The position numbers were made by a program, and so were the translations under genes. Source: Bacillota bacterium (GTDB taxonomy: Bacteria; Bacillota; Clostridia; Lachnospirales; Lachnospiraceae). Taken from it: 25,668 nucleotides of DNA. Below the pieces are notes generated by a model. That model made no database searches. It was not told where the DNA came from and saw nothing but the letters and a program-made list of their open reading frames with translations. The DNA lies in the NCBI GenBank assembly GCA_023410575.1, contig JAEYPP010000026.1, forward strand, positions 1-25,668. Direction: 5' to 3'. The first letter of the stretch is position 1. Each line of letters begins with the position of its first letter. This document shows, one piece after another, positions 14,758-23,385 of the stretch.

Positions 14758-15759
14758 ATGAAGAGAAAACTAAGAATGTTATCGTGCATTGGCTTGTTAG
14801 TAATTACTTTATCCGGTTGCAACAGAATATCTTGGAGAATGGATAAAGTATATACAGAAGATGATATGATACACTTTTATTCTGATAAAGTCGCAATTGA
14901 TGAGATCACCAAGATAGAAGTTGATTCTAATTATGCGGATTTTGAAATTATTGCCTCAGACAATTACTATGTAGAGTATTCCTATTATTATATCAATAAT
15001 GAGCCAAATCTTTCAATGGAGGATGGAACATTCATATTCTCAGATAATAATATGAATACAGGTTCTTATTCCATACAACAAAGAGAGGATAATTATCTCA
15101 AGATTTATGTCCCTTCGACTTGTGATTTTGAATCGATTACTATTCAAAAATCATCTGGTAATTGTTCTATAGGAGGCTTTTTGACGGATGAGCTAAATGT
15201 TTCAAATAGCTATGGAAATACTGTTATTTCTAATTGTATTGCAACTCAAACAGATATAGAAGTCTCGTCTGGTAAGCTAACACTTGAGAATAGTGACTTA
15301 AGTGTAGCACAGATTGATAACGAGTATGGAGAGGTTGAAATTAATAAAGTTAATCATGAGGACCATTGGATGGATTCCTTGAGTATTAATATGAGCAGTG
15401 GAAAGCTTAATCTATCCAATCTATACTGCAAGGAGTTAGAGTTAAAGAATAATTATGGAGAAAATGAATTAACGAGTTTAACGCTTGAGAAACTCAAAGG
15501 TGATTTTGATAGCGGAAATGTGATTATAACGGATATATTAGTAGATGAGATAGATATTAAGAATTCTTATGGTAATATTGCTATGGAACTTCTTGGAAAA
15601 GTCGACGACTATAAGTATGATATCAGTTCTGAATATGGTATAGTCAAGATTGGAGACAATTCCTATAAGAACAATGTATCAATTGACCATGGCGGTGAAA
15701 AAGAGATATCTTTAAATGTATCTAGTGGAAATATAAAGATTATATTTACTGAACAATAA
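14758..15759 (+). CDS. DUF4097-like beta-helical lipoprotein
   Basis: 333 residues from the ATG at 14758, with GGGAGATGG upstream (a TTG at 14743 is in frame but precedes that site). The N-terminus is a lipoprotein signal peptide ending ITLSGC. The body is a run of short strands in which (N/S)SYGN, EYGE, NYGE and SSGK/SSGN turn motifs recur every 20-25 residues. This is the pattern of the DUF4097 putative adhesin family, which folds as a right-handed beta-helix. It is therefore predicted to be anchored on the outer face of the membrane. Ligand and role are unknown. It is 16 bases upstream of the DUF3810 gene and probably co-transcribed with it. Confidence 0.8.
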   Translation: MKRKLRMLSCIGLLVITLSGCNRISWRMDKVYTEDDMIHFYSDKVAIDEITKIEVDSNYADFEIIASDNYYVEYSYYYINNEPNLSMEDGTFIFSDNNMNTGSYSIQQREDNYLKIYVPSTCDFESITIQKSSGNCSIGGFLTDELNVSNSYGNTVISNCIATQTDIEVSSGKLTLENSDLSVAQIDNEYGEVEINKVNHEDHWMDSLSINMSSGKLNLSNLYCKELELKNNYGENELTSLTLEKLKGDFDSGNVIITDILVDEIDIKNSYGNIAMELLGKVDDYKYDISSEYGIVKIGDNSYKNNVSIDHGGEKEISLNVSSGNIKIIFTEQ

Positions 15760-15775
15760 GAAAAGGGGAATGAGA

Positions 15776-16912
15776 ATGAAAAGACTAATTAAATTAAAAC
15801 GGATATTTATCTTATTACTCATTCCCCTTTCTTTTCTCATTACATATCTAGCAAAAGCGAATCGTACTTTTGCAGAAGAAGTCTTTGCAAAGCGAATCTA
15901 TCATGTTTATTCCATCGTAATTTCAAATATTACAGGAATATTTCCTTTTTCAATTGGCGAGATTACATTACTCATAACTCCTATTTTATTGACTGTAATC
16001 TTGATACGTTTTATTCTTAAAGTAGTACGGTGTACGACGAAAAAGGATCAAGACAAGATAAAACAACCTACCAGGGGTTATCTCATTAGGAAGGGGTTTC
16101 TTAATGTTGGATGTGCGCTTAGTATCTTGCTTTTTATGTATACGATTGGGTGTGGGGTGAACTATTATCGCTACCCTTTTTCTTATTATAGTAATTTAAC
16201 AATTCAAGATTCTACGGAGTCAGAGTTGAAAGAACTTTGTCTTTCTTTATCTAATCAAGCAAATATGATACGTAGTCAGATTACTTCAGAAGATAATTTT
16301 GGAGTATTCAAATTTTCGGAATCAATATCCAATGTGAATGGAGAGATTGTCAAAGCATACCACAATCTATCAAAGAAATATCCTATTTTATCAGGCTCAT
16401 ATCCAAAAGCGAAGTCAGTGATAGTTTCAAGATTTATGTCGCGTATGGAAATAACGGGAATCTTTTGGCCATTTACGATGGAAGCCAATGTTAATGTAGA
16501 TATTCCAGAACATTCAATTCCAGCTACAATGGCGCATGAGATGGCTCATTTACGCGGTTTTATGAGAGAGGATGAAGCAAACTATATCGCCTACTTGGCT
16601 TGTACTTCTTCTGATAATCTAGAGATACAATATAGTGGAGTAATACTTGCTTTGATTATATCAGGGAATGCTCTATATGATAAGAATCCGGACTTATATT
16701 ATGAAGTTTCTTCTACTTACAGTACGAAAGTAAGAATTGATTTGAATGCGAACACGGAATATTGGAGACAATTTGAAAACAAGACAATAAGCGATATTGC
16801 AGATCAGATTAATAACACGTACCTTATAATGAATGACCAAGAAGATGGAGTACAAAGTTATGGAAGAATGGTAGATTTATTATTAGCAGAGTACCGTGCT
16901 TCAAAGCGATAA
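15776..16912 (+). CDS. DUF3810 membrane protein with HExxH zinc site
   Basis: About 378 residues. I start at 15776 because AAAGGGG is well spaced for that ATG and too close to the ATG at 15770. Three hydrophobic helices lie in the first 120 residues (IFILLLIPLSFLITYL; GEITLLITPILLTVILI; LSILLFMYTIGCGV). A soluble domain follows, containing HEMAHLRGFMREDEANYIAY, that is HExxH with a downstream Glu, the zinc-binding pattern of gluzincin-type metallopeptidases. This fits the DUF3810 family. The active site probably faces outward; topology is inferred. Substrate unknown; the upstream lipoprotein is a candidate partner. Confidence 0.85.
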   Translation: MKRLIKLKRIFILLLIPLSFLITYLAKANRTFAEEVFAKRIYHVYSIVISNITGIFPFSIGEITLLITPILLTVILIRFILKVVRCTTKKDQDKIKQPTRGYLIRKGFLNVGCALSILLFMYTIGCGVNYYRYPFSYYSNLTIQDSTESELKELCLSLSNQANMIRSQITSEDNFGVFKFSESISNVNGEIVKAYHNLSKKYPILSGSYPKAKSVIVSRFMSRMEITGIFWPFTMEANVNVDIPEHSIPATMAHEMAHLRGFMREDEANYIAYLACTSSDNLEIQYSGVILALIISGNALYDKNPDLYYEVSSTYSTKVRIDLNANTEYWRQFENKTISDIADQINNTYLIMNDQEDGVQSYGRMVDLLLAEYRASKR

Positions 16913-16940
16913 CATAGGTCTTTCCTAATTCTACAAATTG

Positions 16941-16949
16941 TGTTATGAT
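16941..16949 (+). promoter_or_regulatory. Extended -10 promoter of the glnS operon
   Basis: TGTTATGAT (TG-N-TATGAT) lies about 77 bases before glnS. A weak TTTCCT sits at the -35 distance. The leader is too short for a T-box and shows none. Confidence 0.45.
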
Positions 16950-17025
16950 AGTTAGCATAAATAAAAAGCGTAGATTCGCGCGTTTATTCGTGGATTGGTA
17001 GATTGAACGATACAGGAGGAACATC

Positions 17026-18720
17026 ATGAGTAACGATGTTGAGAATGAAGTTAAAAAAGAGGAAAAAGAAGTAATTTCTAAAAATTTTATTGAGCAAATT
17101 ATTGATAAAGATATTTCAGAGGGACGTTGTAAAAAAGTTATTACGCGATTTCCACCGGAACCTAATGGTTATCTTCATATTGGACATGCAAAATCTATTT
17201 TATTAAACAGTGGTTTGGCAAAAAAGTATGGCGGTCAGTTTAATCTCCGTTTTGATGATACGAATCCAACCAAAGAGAAAACAGAATTTGTTCAATCCAT
17301 TGAAGAAGATGTACGTTGGATTGGTGGTAATTTTGAAGATCGTGTTTTTTTTGCATCAGACTATTTTGATGAGATGTATGAAGCGGCTATTAAGTTAATC
17401 AAAAAGGGAAAAGCATTTGTTTGTGATCTTACTCCAGAGCAAATGAGAGAATATCGTGGTACGTTAACGGAGCCTGGTAAAAATAGCCCTTATAGGGAAC
17501 GTAGCATAGAAGAAAATCTTGATTTGTTTGATCGTATGAAAAATGGTGAGTTTGCTGATGGTACGAAAGTTCTTCGTGCGAAGATTGATATGTCATCACC
17601 TAATATGAATATGAGAGATCCAATTATTTATCGTATCGCACGTATGACCCACCATAATACTGGTGATAAGTGGTGCATCTATCCAATGTATGATTTTGCT
17701 CATCCAATTGAGGATGCAATTGAAGGAATTACTCATTCCATTTGTACACTAGAGTTTGAAGATCATCGTCCATTATATGATTGGGTTGTAACAGAGCTAG
17801 AGTACGAAAACCCACCAAAACAGATTGAATTTGCAAAGCTTTATTTGACCAATGTGGTGACTGGAAAGCGATATATTAAGAAGCTTGTGGAAGATGGAGT
17901 AGTAGATGGTTGGGATGACCCAAGACTTGTTTCAATTAGTGCCTTAAGAAGAAGAGGATTTACACCAGAATCAATTCGTATGTTTATGGAACTTTGTGGA
18001 ATTAGTAAGAGTAATTCTTCGGTTGATTATGCAATGCTTGAGTATTGTATCCGTGAGGATTTAAAAACAAAAGCAATGCGTGTTAATGCAGTTCTTGATC
18101 CAATTAAGTTAATTATTACGAATTATCCAGAAGGCCAGGAAGAATATCTGGAAGCTCCTAACAATCAAGAGAACGAGGAAATGGGAACTCGAATGATTCC
18201 ATTTAGTCGTGAACTTTACATTGAACGTGAAGATTTTATGATTGAGCCTCCTAAAAAATATTTCCGTTTATTCCCTGATAATGAAGTTCGTTTGATGAAC
18301 GCATATTTTGTAACATGCACTGATTATAAGACAGATGAGCAAGGTAATGTAACAGAAGTTTATTGTACGTATGATCCAGAAACAAAGAGCGGTTCAGGAT
18401 TTAGTGCCCGTAAAGTAAAAGGTACCATTCACTGGGTATCGGCTCCTCATGCAATACAGGTAGAAGCAAGATTATATGAGAATCTGGTGGATGAAGAAAA
18501 AGGTGTGTACAATGAAGATGGTACAATGAATATTAATCCAAATTCTATAACAGTTATGAATCATTGTTATGTAGAGCCAAGTCTTGCTGATGCAAAAGGC
18601 TTAGATCGATTCCAATTCTTACGCAATGGCTTCTTCTGTGTTGATTCGAAGGATTCAACAAAAGATCATCTTATATTTAATCGTATTGCATCATTAAAGA
18701 GCAGTTATAAACCAGTATAG
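17026..18720 (+). CDS. glnS: Glutaminyl-tRNA synthetase
   Basis: 564 residues, the usual size for bacterial GlnRS. It charges tRNA-Gln with glutamine in the cytosol. The class I HIGH motif is at residues 51-54 within FPPEPNGYLHIGHAKS, and the GlnRS-specific IEDAIEGITHSICTLEFEDHRP and GWDDPRLVSISALRRRGFTPE segments are clear. The second catalytic loop, usually (V/T)MSKR, reads VVTGKRYIKKLV, with Gly in place of Ser. Both beta-barrel anticodon-binding domains are present to the end (FQFLRNGFFCVDSKD). Many Gram-positive bacteria lack GlnRS and make Gln-tRNA by amidation, so its presence is informative. AGGAGG precedes the ATG. It heads an operon with two cysteine-rich genes 11 bases apart and overlapping. 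Confidence 0.97.
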   Translation: MSNDVENEVKKEEKEVISKNFIEQIIDKDISEGRCKKVITRFPPEPNGYLHIGHAKSILLNSGLAKKYGGQFNLRFDDTNPTKEKTEFVQSIEEDVRWIGGNFEDRVFFASDYFDEMYEAAIKLIKKGKAFVCDLTPEQMREYRGTLTEPGKNSPYRERSIEENLDLFDRMKNGEFADGTKVLRAKIDMSSPNMNMRDPIIYRIARMTHHNTGDKWCIYPMYDFAHPIEDAIEGITHSICTLEFEDHRPLYDWVVTELEYENPPKQIEFAKLYLTNVVTGKRYIKKLVEDGVVDGWDDPRLVSISALRRRGFTPESIRMFMELCGISKSNSSVDYAMLEYCIREDLKTKAMRVNAVLDPIKLIITNYPEGQEEYLEAPNNQENEEMGTRMIPFSRELYIEREDFMIEPPKKYFRLFPDNEVRLMNAYFVTCTDYKTDEQGNVTEVYCTYDPETKSGSGFSARKVKGTIHWVSAPHAIQVEARLYENLVDEEKGVYNEDGTMNINPNSITVMNHCYVEPSLADAKGLDRFQFLRNGFFCVDSKDSTKDHLIFNRIASLKSSYKPV

Positions 18721-18731
18721 GAGGAAAGAAG

Positions 18732-19574
18732 ATGGCTAATTTATTTGAAGGATTAGAATCTATGGGACTTGGTAAATTGTCTAATGTAGATGTATATGAT
18801 TCGGAAGATACTGATAAAAAACAAGGAAAAAAGGAACAATCGGTACAAGCGACCGAAGCTGACTTTATCTTTGATAAAACCTATAAATGTCCAGTATGTG
18901 ATAAGGAATTTAGAAGTAAAACAGTAAAAACTGGTAAAGTGAAATTAGTATCAGCAGATACCGATTTACGTCCAAAATACCAGTTAGTAGATTCCTTAAA
19001 ATATGATGTCATTGCATGTCCAAACTGTGGATATGCAGCACTCAATCGTTTCTTTAATTATATGACTACAGCTCAGGCAAAACTGATTAAAGCAAATATC
19101 TCAGCCTCCTATAAAGGAGGCTCTCCAGAAGGAGATATTTTATCTTATGATGAAGCAATTACAAAACATAAGCTAGCCTTATTGAATACAATTGTAAAAA
19201 AGGGAAAATTGAGCGAAAAGGCGTATACCTGCTTAAAGACAGCATGGTTACTTCGTGGAAAAAGAGAATCACTTCCTGAGAATATACAAGATTATAAGGC
19301 AATCACTAAGGAACTTGAGAATTCAGAACATGATTTTTTATTAAATGCATATGAAGGATTTTCGGAAGCATATAGTAAGGAACTATTTCCTATGTGTGGA
19401 ATGGATGAGTTGACAATTACATATTTACTAGCTGATCTTGCAAGAAGAGTAGGCAAATATGAGGAAGCAATGCGTTTTGTTTCTAAAGTTATAGTTTCTC
19501 GAGAAGCCAACGAAAGAATTAAAGAAAAAGCACGTCAAATCAAACAATTGATTTCGGAGGATAGCGATAATTGA
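18732..19574 (+). CDS. DUF2225 family protein
   Basis: 280 residues, cytosolic. Two CxxC pairs about 43 residues apart, KCPVCDKEFRSK and IACPNCGYAALNRFF, form a probable zinc-binding head, as in the DUF2225 family. The C-terminal half is helical, with TPR-like character (KHKLALLNTIVKKGKLSEKAYTCLKTAWLLRG; VGKYEEAMRFVSKVI). The N-terminal 45 residues are charged and look disordered. It sits in a glnS operon: 11 bases after glnS, with AGGAGG in the gap, and its stop overlaps the TTG start of the next gene by four bases. Function is not known. Confidence 0.88.
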   Translation: MANLFEGLESMGLGKLSNVDVYDSEDTDKKQGKKEQSVQATEADFIFDKTYKCPVCDKEFRSKTVKTGKVKLVSADTDLRPKYQLVDSLKYDVIACPNCGYAALNRFFNYMTTAQAKLIKANISASYKGGSPEGDILSYDEAITKHKLALLNTIVKKGKLSEKAYTCLKTAWLLRGKRESLPENIQDYKAITKELENSEHDFLLNAYEGFSEAYSKELFPMCGMDELTITYLLADLARRVGKYEEAMRFVSKVIVSREANERIKEKARQIKQLISEDSDN

Positions 19575-20290
19575 AAGAACAACTCTATACCATCCCGGTA
19601 AATGATGCTTTTGAAAAGGATTGTGAATGTCCAGTATGTAGCATGTATGAGGTATTGGAAAATAATGCAATCGATTTTGTAATGGGTCCAAGTTATATGG
19701 AAGACGATGTGCGTATGGAAACAGATAAGATTGGTTTTTGCACCGATCATATCAAGTTAATGTATAAAAATCAAAATCGTCTTGGTTTAGCACTAATGCT
19801 ATTAACTCATATGGATCGAACGATAAAAGATTTAACTCCTATGATGGGTATAAAACCATCAAGTAGTGCAGGATTATTCAAAAAGAAAGCAACGGAATCC
19901 TTGACCGTAGATTATATTAATAACTTGAATCACTCTTGCTATGTGTGCCGTAAGATTGATGGTATGTTTGCACTTCACATTTCTTCTTTACTGTATTTAT
20001 ATAAGAAGGATGAGGATTTCCGCAATAAATTTAGACAATCAAAAGGTTTTTGTTCTACGCATTACGGATTACTTTATCAAGAAGGACAAAAATATTTATC
20101 AGGATCTATCCTCGAAGAATATATTGCAGATTTAAATCACGTATATCTAGATAATCTAAAGCGTGTTCGTGATGATTTAGAGTGGTTTACCGATAAATTT
20201 GATTATCGCAATGTAAATGAACCTTGGAAGAATTCTAAGGACGCACTTATCAGATCTATAGTAAAAACGAATTCGGTTAAGGTAGAGTAA
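19571..20290 (+). CDS. DUF6062-like cysteine-rich protein
   Basis: 239 residues from a TTG start that overlaps the preceding stop codon (TTGA), with GGAGG at 19555-19559. Four cysteine clusters are visible: CECPVC near the N-terminus, GFCTDH, CYVCRK and GFCSTHYG. These are the Cys/His pattern of the DUF6062 family as I know it and would bind one or more metal ions. The rest is mostly helical. There is no signal peptide or membrane helix. The overlap with the DUF2225 gene, itself a CxxC protein, suggests they work together. Reaction and partners are unknown. It converges with vanZ across a long palindromic repeat. Confidence 0.82.
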   Translation: MKEQLYTIPVNDAFEKDCECPVCSMYEVLENNAIDFVMGPSYMEDDVRMETDKIGFCTDHIKLMYKNQNRLGLALMLLTHMDRTIKDLTPMMGIKPSSSAGLFKKKATESLTVDYINNLNHSCYVCRKIDGMFALHISSLLYLYKKDEDFRNKFRQSKGFCSTHYGLLYQEGQKYLSGSILEEYIADLNHVYLDNLKRVRDDLEWFTDKFDYRNVNEPWKNSKDALIRSIVKTNSVKVE

Positions 20291-20303
20291 AAGGTTTAAG
20301 ACG

Positions 20304-20471
20304 GGCTGTCGCACTAAGGGCAGTATGAATAAAGAATGAAGGGTGATGGTATATTTTCGCTGTAGCGCGATGCTCACAAGCCCCACAAAGTACGTGTGGG
20401 GACTTGTAAGGCACTTCGAAAAATACCATCGCCCTTCATTCTTTTATACAATATTCACTAGTGTAACAGCC
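20304..20471. repeat. Nested long palindrome, copy 1 (candidate structured RNA or mobile repeat)
   Basis: A 168-base region folds almost end to end. Outer arms GGCTGTCGCACTA (20304-20316) and TAGTGTAACAGCC (20459-20471) pair with two imperfections. A middle arm beginning AAAGAATGAAGGG at 20331 pairs for about 27 bases with the arm ending at 20443. The centre holds a hairpin: ACAAG-CCCCAC (20376-20386) pairs with GTGGGG-A-CTTGT (20396-20407). The centre and the following GTAAGGCACTTCGAAAAA match the two copies near 23400 and 23600, while the arms do not. It lies between two convergent genes and may also act as a two-way terminator. Confidence 0.8.
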
Positions 20472-20525
20472 TCTTTAATATATTCTAGGACACCACTTTA
20501 TTCCTAGTGCATTGCTATGCTTGAC

Positions 20526-21062
20526 TTAAGAATGTATCGTGGAGGAAATCGTTTGTATGAATTTAAGTTTACATAGTAAGAATGCAATGATAGCACCTAA
20601 CAGGTTTAGTATAAGATCATCAATATCAAGGAATCCAGTATTTGTACCTGCTTGAATCATTTCAACGACTAATATTATGCCAAACATACATAAGATAAAG
20701 GAAAATAGTTTTTTCAGTTTTTTATAATAGGTTGGAAGAAAGAATGCCATTGGCATGAAAGCTAATAAATTACCTAATAAATTAGTAATAGCGATTCTTT
20801 CACCTTTTAAAGCACCATCAAGATAAGTATGTATTGTACGAAATGGTATAAGATTCGTATTCCTACGTATTCTTTCAAGCAATCCATCACTTTCTTTAAG
20901 TATATACATAAAGCAACGACTTAAGAATAATAGATAAATTAGTAGGAAACAATAGTATGTAAAAATAACTGAAAGAGTAGTTATCTTAATCATGCGCTTG
21001 TATTTACTTTGTTCGATTGAGGAACATAATAAAATGCATGCCAATATGGAGGCAACAATCAT
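20526..21062 (-). CDS. VanZ-like membrane protein
   Basis: 178 residues with about four to five hydrophobic helices. The VanZ-type motif NLIPFRTIHTYL is followed by NLLGNLLAFMPMAFFLP, the cluster around IILVVEMIQ and GFLDIDDLILNLLGAIIAF, all typical of the family. VanZ proteins give low-level glycopeptide resistance in some strains, but most chromosomal members have unknown roles in the envelope. AAAGGAG eight bases upstream supports the ATG at 21062. It is a single gene transcribed away from groES, with about 320 bases of shared upstream DNA, and convergent with DUF6062. No van regulator is nearby, so a resistance function should not be assumed. Confidence 0.88.
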   Translation of the reverse strand: MIVASILACILLCSSIEQSKYKRMIKITTLSVIFTYYCFLLIYLLFLSRCFMYILKESDGLLERIRRNTNLIPFRTIHTYLDGALKGERIAITNLLGNLLAFMPMAFFLPTYYKKLKKLFSFILCMFGIILVVEMIQAGTNTGFLDIDDLILNLLGAIIAFLLCKLKFIQTISSTIHS

Positions 21063-21274
21063 AATTCATCTCCTTTTTGGGAATATACTTATTGTGGCAT
21101 AGTGCAGTAGTAAAGTCAATTATAATGGTGAAATATGGGGGATTGAATATTATCGGAGTGATAATGTTATGATATTGACGTGAAAATCTAGATAAAGAGA
21201 GAATAAGTGAGAATAAATGAGTAAAAATTAGCATATCAATAAATAGCGCGTTTTTTTGAAAGATTTGTTTAAAA

Positions 21275-21305
21275 AGTGAATTTGCACTTTGGAAGAAAAT
21301 TCACT
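21275..21305. promoter_or_regulatory. Inverted repeat over the groES -35
   Basis: AGTGAATTT (21275-21283) and AAATTCACT (21297-21305) are perfect inverted copies, 13 bases apart, overlapping the -35 and reaching the first base of the -10 of the groESL promoter. It is separate from the CIRCE element and could be a second operator. Confidence 0.55.
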
Positions 21306-21310
21306 AATAT
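21282..21310 (+). promoter_or_regulatory. Promoter of groES-groEL
   Basis: TTGCAC (21282-21287), 17 bases, TAATAT (21305-21310), upstream of the CIRCE element. An overlapping TATACT at 21310-21315 is too far from that -35. Confidence 0.6.
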
Positions 21311-21321
21311 ATACTCAACGT

Positions 21322-21348
21322 TTAGCACTCATTATAAACGAGTGCTAA
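21322..21348. promoter_or_regulatory. CIRCE operator (HrcA binding site)
   Basis: TTAGCACTC (21322-21330), nine bases, GAGTGCTAA (21340-21348): an exact match to the CIRCE consensus. It lies between the promoter and groES, so HrcA should repress the operon until heat or misfolded protein inactivates it. hrcA itself is not in the window. Confidence 0.97.
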
Positions 21349-21385
21349 TAAACATCAAAGTTTTTGTTAAGGAGGATTTTAAAAA

Positions 21386-21670
21386 ATGAAACTAATACCA
21401 TTAGGAGACAAGGTAGTATTAAAACAATTAGTTGCAGAAGAAACAACTAAATCCGGAATCGTTTTGCCGGGTCAGGCAAAAGAGAAACCACAGCAGGCAG
21501 AGGTAATAGCAGTTGGTCCTGGCGGAATCGTTGATGGAAAAGAAGTTACGATGCAGGTAAAGGTTGGAGACACTGTAATTTATTCAAAATACGCAGGTAC
21601 TGAAGTAAAATTAGAAGATGTAGACTATATTATTGTAAGACAAAATGATATTGTTGCAATTGTTGAATAA
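21386..21670 (+). CDS. groES: Co-chaperonin GroES
   Basis: 94 residues, the standard length. It forms the seven-subunit lid on GroEL. The sequence begins MKLIPLGDKVVLKQL and has the mobile-loop region (VAEETTKSGIVLPGQAKEKP), the GGIVDGKEV roof segment and the VGDTVIYSKYAGTEVKL core. AAGGAGG precedes the ATG. It is followed by groEL after 27 bases and controlled by the CIRCE element upstream. Confidence 0.98.
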   Translation: MKLIPLGDKVVLKQLVAEETTKSGIVLPGQAKEKPQQAEVIAVGPGGIVDGKEVTMQVKVGDTVIYSKYAGTEVKLEDVDYIIVRQNDIVAIVE

Positions 21671-21697
21671 AAGATAAACACTAGGAGGACATAGATT

Positions 21698-23320
21698 ATG
21701 GCTAAAGAAATTAAATACGGCATAGATGCTCGTGTAGCACTGGAAGCAGGTGTAAATAAGTTAGCAAATACTGTAAAGGTGACCCTTGGACCAAAGGGAA
21801 GAAATGTTGTTCTTGATAAGTCTTTTGGAGCACCATTAATTACGAACGATGGTGTTACAATTGCAAAAGAAATCGAGTTAGAAGATGCATTTGAAAACAT
21901 GGGTGCTCAATTAGTTAAAGAAGTTGCTACTAAGACTAACGATGTAGCAGGTGATGGTACAACAACAGCTACTGTATTAGCTCAAGCTATGATTAATGAA
22001 GGTATGAAGAACTTAGCAGCTGGTGCAAATCCAATTATCTTAAGAAAAGGTATGAGAAAAGCAACAGAATGTGCAGTAGAAGCAATTGCTAAGATGAGTT
22101 CTGCAATTACTGGTAAAGAGCAAATTGCCAAAGTTGCAGCAATTTCAGCTGGTGATGAAACAGTTGGACAATTAGTTGCAGATGCAATGGATAAAGTTAG
22201 CAAAGATGGTGTTATCACGATTGAAGAATCTAAGACTATGATGACTGAACTTGATTTAGTTGAAGGTATGCAGTTTGATCGTGGATATGTATCTTCTTAT
22301 ATGGCAACAGATATGGATAAGATGGAAGCAGTTCTTGATAATCCATATATCTTAATCACTGACAAGAAGATTAGTAATATTCAGGAATTACTTCCAGTCT
22401 TAGAGCAGATTGTACAGAGTGGTCAAAGATTACTTATTATTGCTGAGGACATTGAAGGCGAAGCATTAACAACTTTAGTTATCAATAAATTAAGAGGTAC
22501 ATTTACAGTTGTAGGCGTTAAGGCTCCTGGTTATGGTGACAGAAGAAAAGCTATGCTTCAGGATATCGCTATCTTAACAGGTGGTACTGTGATATCAGAT
22601 GAACTTGGTCTTGATTTAAAGGATACTAAGCTTGATCAACTTGGTCGTGCAAAATCCGTTAAGGTTCAGAAGGAAAATACAATCATCGTTGATGGTGAAG
22701 GTGATAAGGAAGAAATTAAAGCAAGAGTTGCTCAAATTCGTGTTCAGATTGAAGAAACAACTTCTGAATTTGATAAAGAAAAACTTCAGGAAAGACTTGC
22801 AAAACTTGCAGGTGGCGTAGCAGTTATCCGCGTAGGTGCTGCAACAGAAACTGAAATGAAAGAAAATAAACTTCGTATGGAAGATGCTCTTGCAGCTACA
22901 AAAGCAGCAGTTGAAGAAGGTATCATCGCTGGTGGTGGATCTGCTTATATCCATGCAAGTAAGGAAGTTGCTAAGTTAGCAGCTAGCTTAGAGGGAGACG
23001 AAAAGACTGGTGCAAACATCATTCTTAAAGCTTTAGAGTCACCTCTTAACTGCATAGCTTACAACGCTGGTTTAGAAGGCGCTGTTATCGTTAATAAGGT
23101 TAGAGAAGAACAACCTGGTATTGGTTTTAATGCATTAACAGAACAGTACGTAGATATGGTGAAGGATGGTATTCTTGATCCTGCTAAGGTTACAAGAAGT
23201 GCATTACAGAACGCAACAAGTGTAGCTTCCACTTTCTTAACTACAGAGACAGCGGTAGCAACAATCAAAGAAGCTGCTCCTGCGATGCCAGCAGGTGGCC
23301 CAGGAATGGGTATGATGTAG
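21698..23320 (+). CDS. groEL: Chaperonin GroEL
   Basis: 540 residues, full length. It forms the double-ring ATP-driven folding chamber with GroES. The ATP site motifs VTLGPKGRNVVLDKSFG and NDVAGDGTTTATVLAQA are intact, including the catalytic Asp of GDGTT, and the C-terminus ends in the usual Gly-Met tail (GGPGMGMM). AGGAGG lies upstream. It is cotranscribed with groES. No simple terminator follows; instead, two tandem copies of a long palindrome occupy the 3' flank. Confidence 0.98.
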   Translation: MAKEIKYGIDARVALEAGVNKLANTVKVTLGPKGRNVVLDKSFGAPLITNDGVTIAKEIELEDAFENMGAQLVKEVATKTNDVAGDGTTTATVLAQAMINEGMKNLAAGANPIILRKGMRKATECAVEAIAKMSSAITGKEQIAKVAAISAGDETVGQLVADAMDKVSKDGVITIEESKTMMTELDLVEGMQFDRGYVSSYMATDMDKMEAVLDNPYILITDKKISNIQELLPVLEQIVQSGQRLLIIAEDIEGEALTTLVINKLRGTFTVVGVKAPGYGDRRKAMLQDIAILTGGTVISDELGLDLKDTKLDQLGRAKSVKVQKENTIIVDGEGDKEEIKARVAQIRVQIEETTSEFDKEKLQERLAKLAGGVAVIRVGAATETEMKENKLRMEDALAATKAAVEEGIIAGGGSAYIHASKEVAKLAASLEGDEKTGANIILKALESPLNCIAYNAGLEGAVIVNKVREEQPGIGFNALTEQYVDMVKDGILDPAKVTRSALQNATSVASTFLTTETAVATIKEAAPAMPAGGPGMGMM

Positions 23321-23385
23321 TGAACTGCAACTTCGGCAGATAAAGTTGCTTTGAAATGCTTTTGATTGTTCAGGTATAGAGAAAC

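Noticed and set aside
16913..17025. T-box leader upstream of glnS
   Set aside because: Only about 70 bases lie between the likely transcription start and the gene, with no T-box sequence or terminator/antiterminator pair.
20526..21062. Glycopeptide resistance cluster suggested by VanZ
   Set aside because: No vanHAX, vanRS or other resistance gene is nearby; VanZ-like proteins are common in clostridia without such a role.
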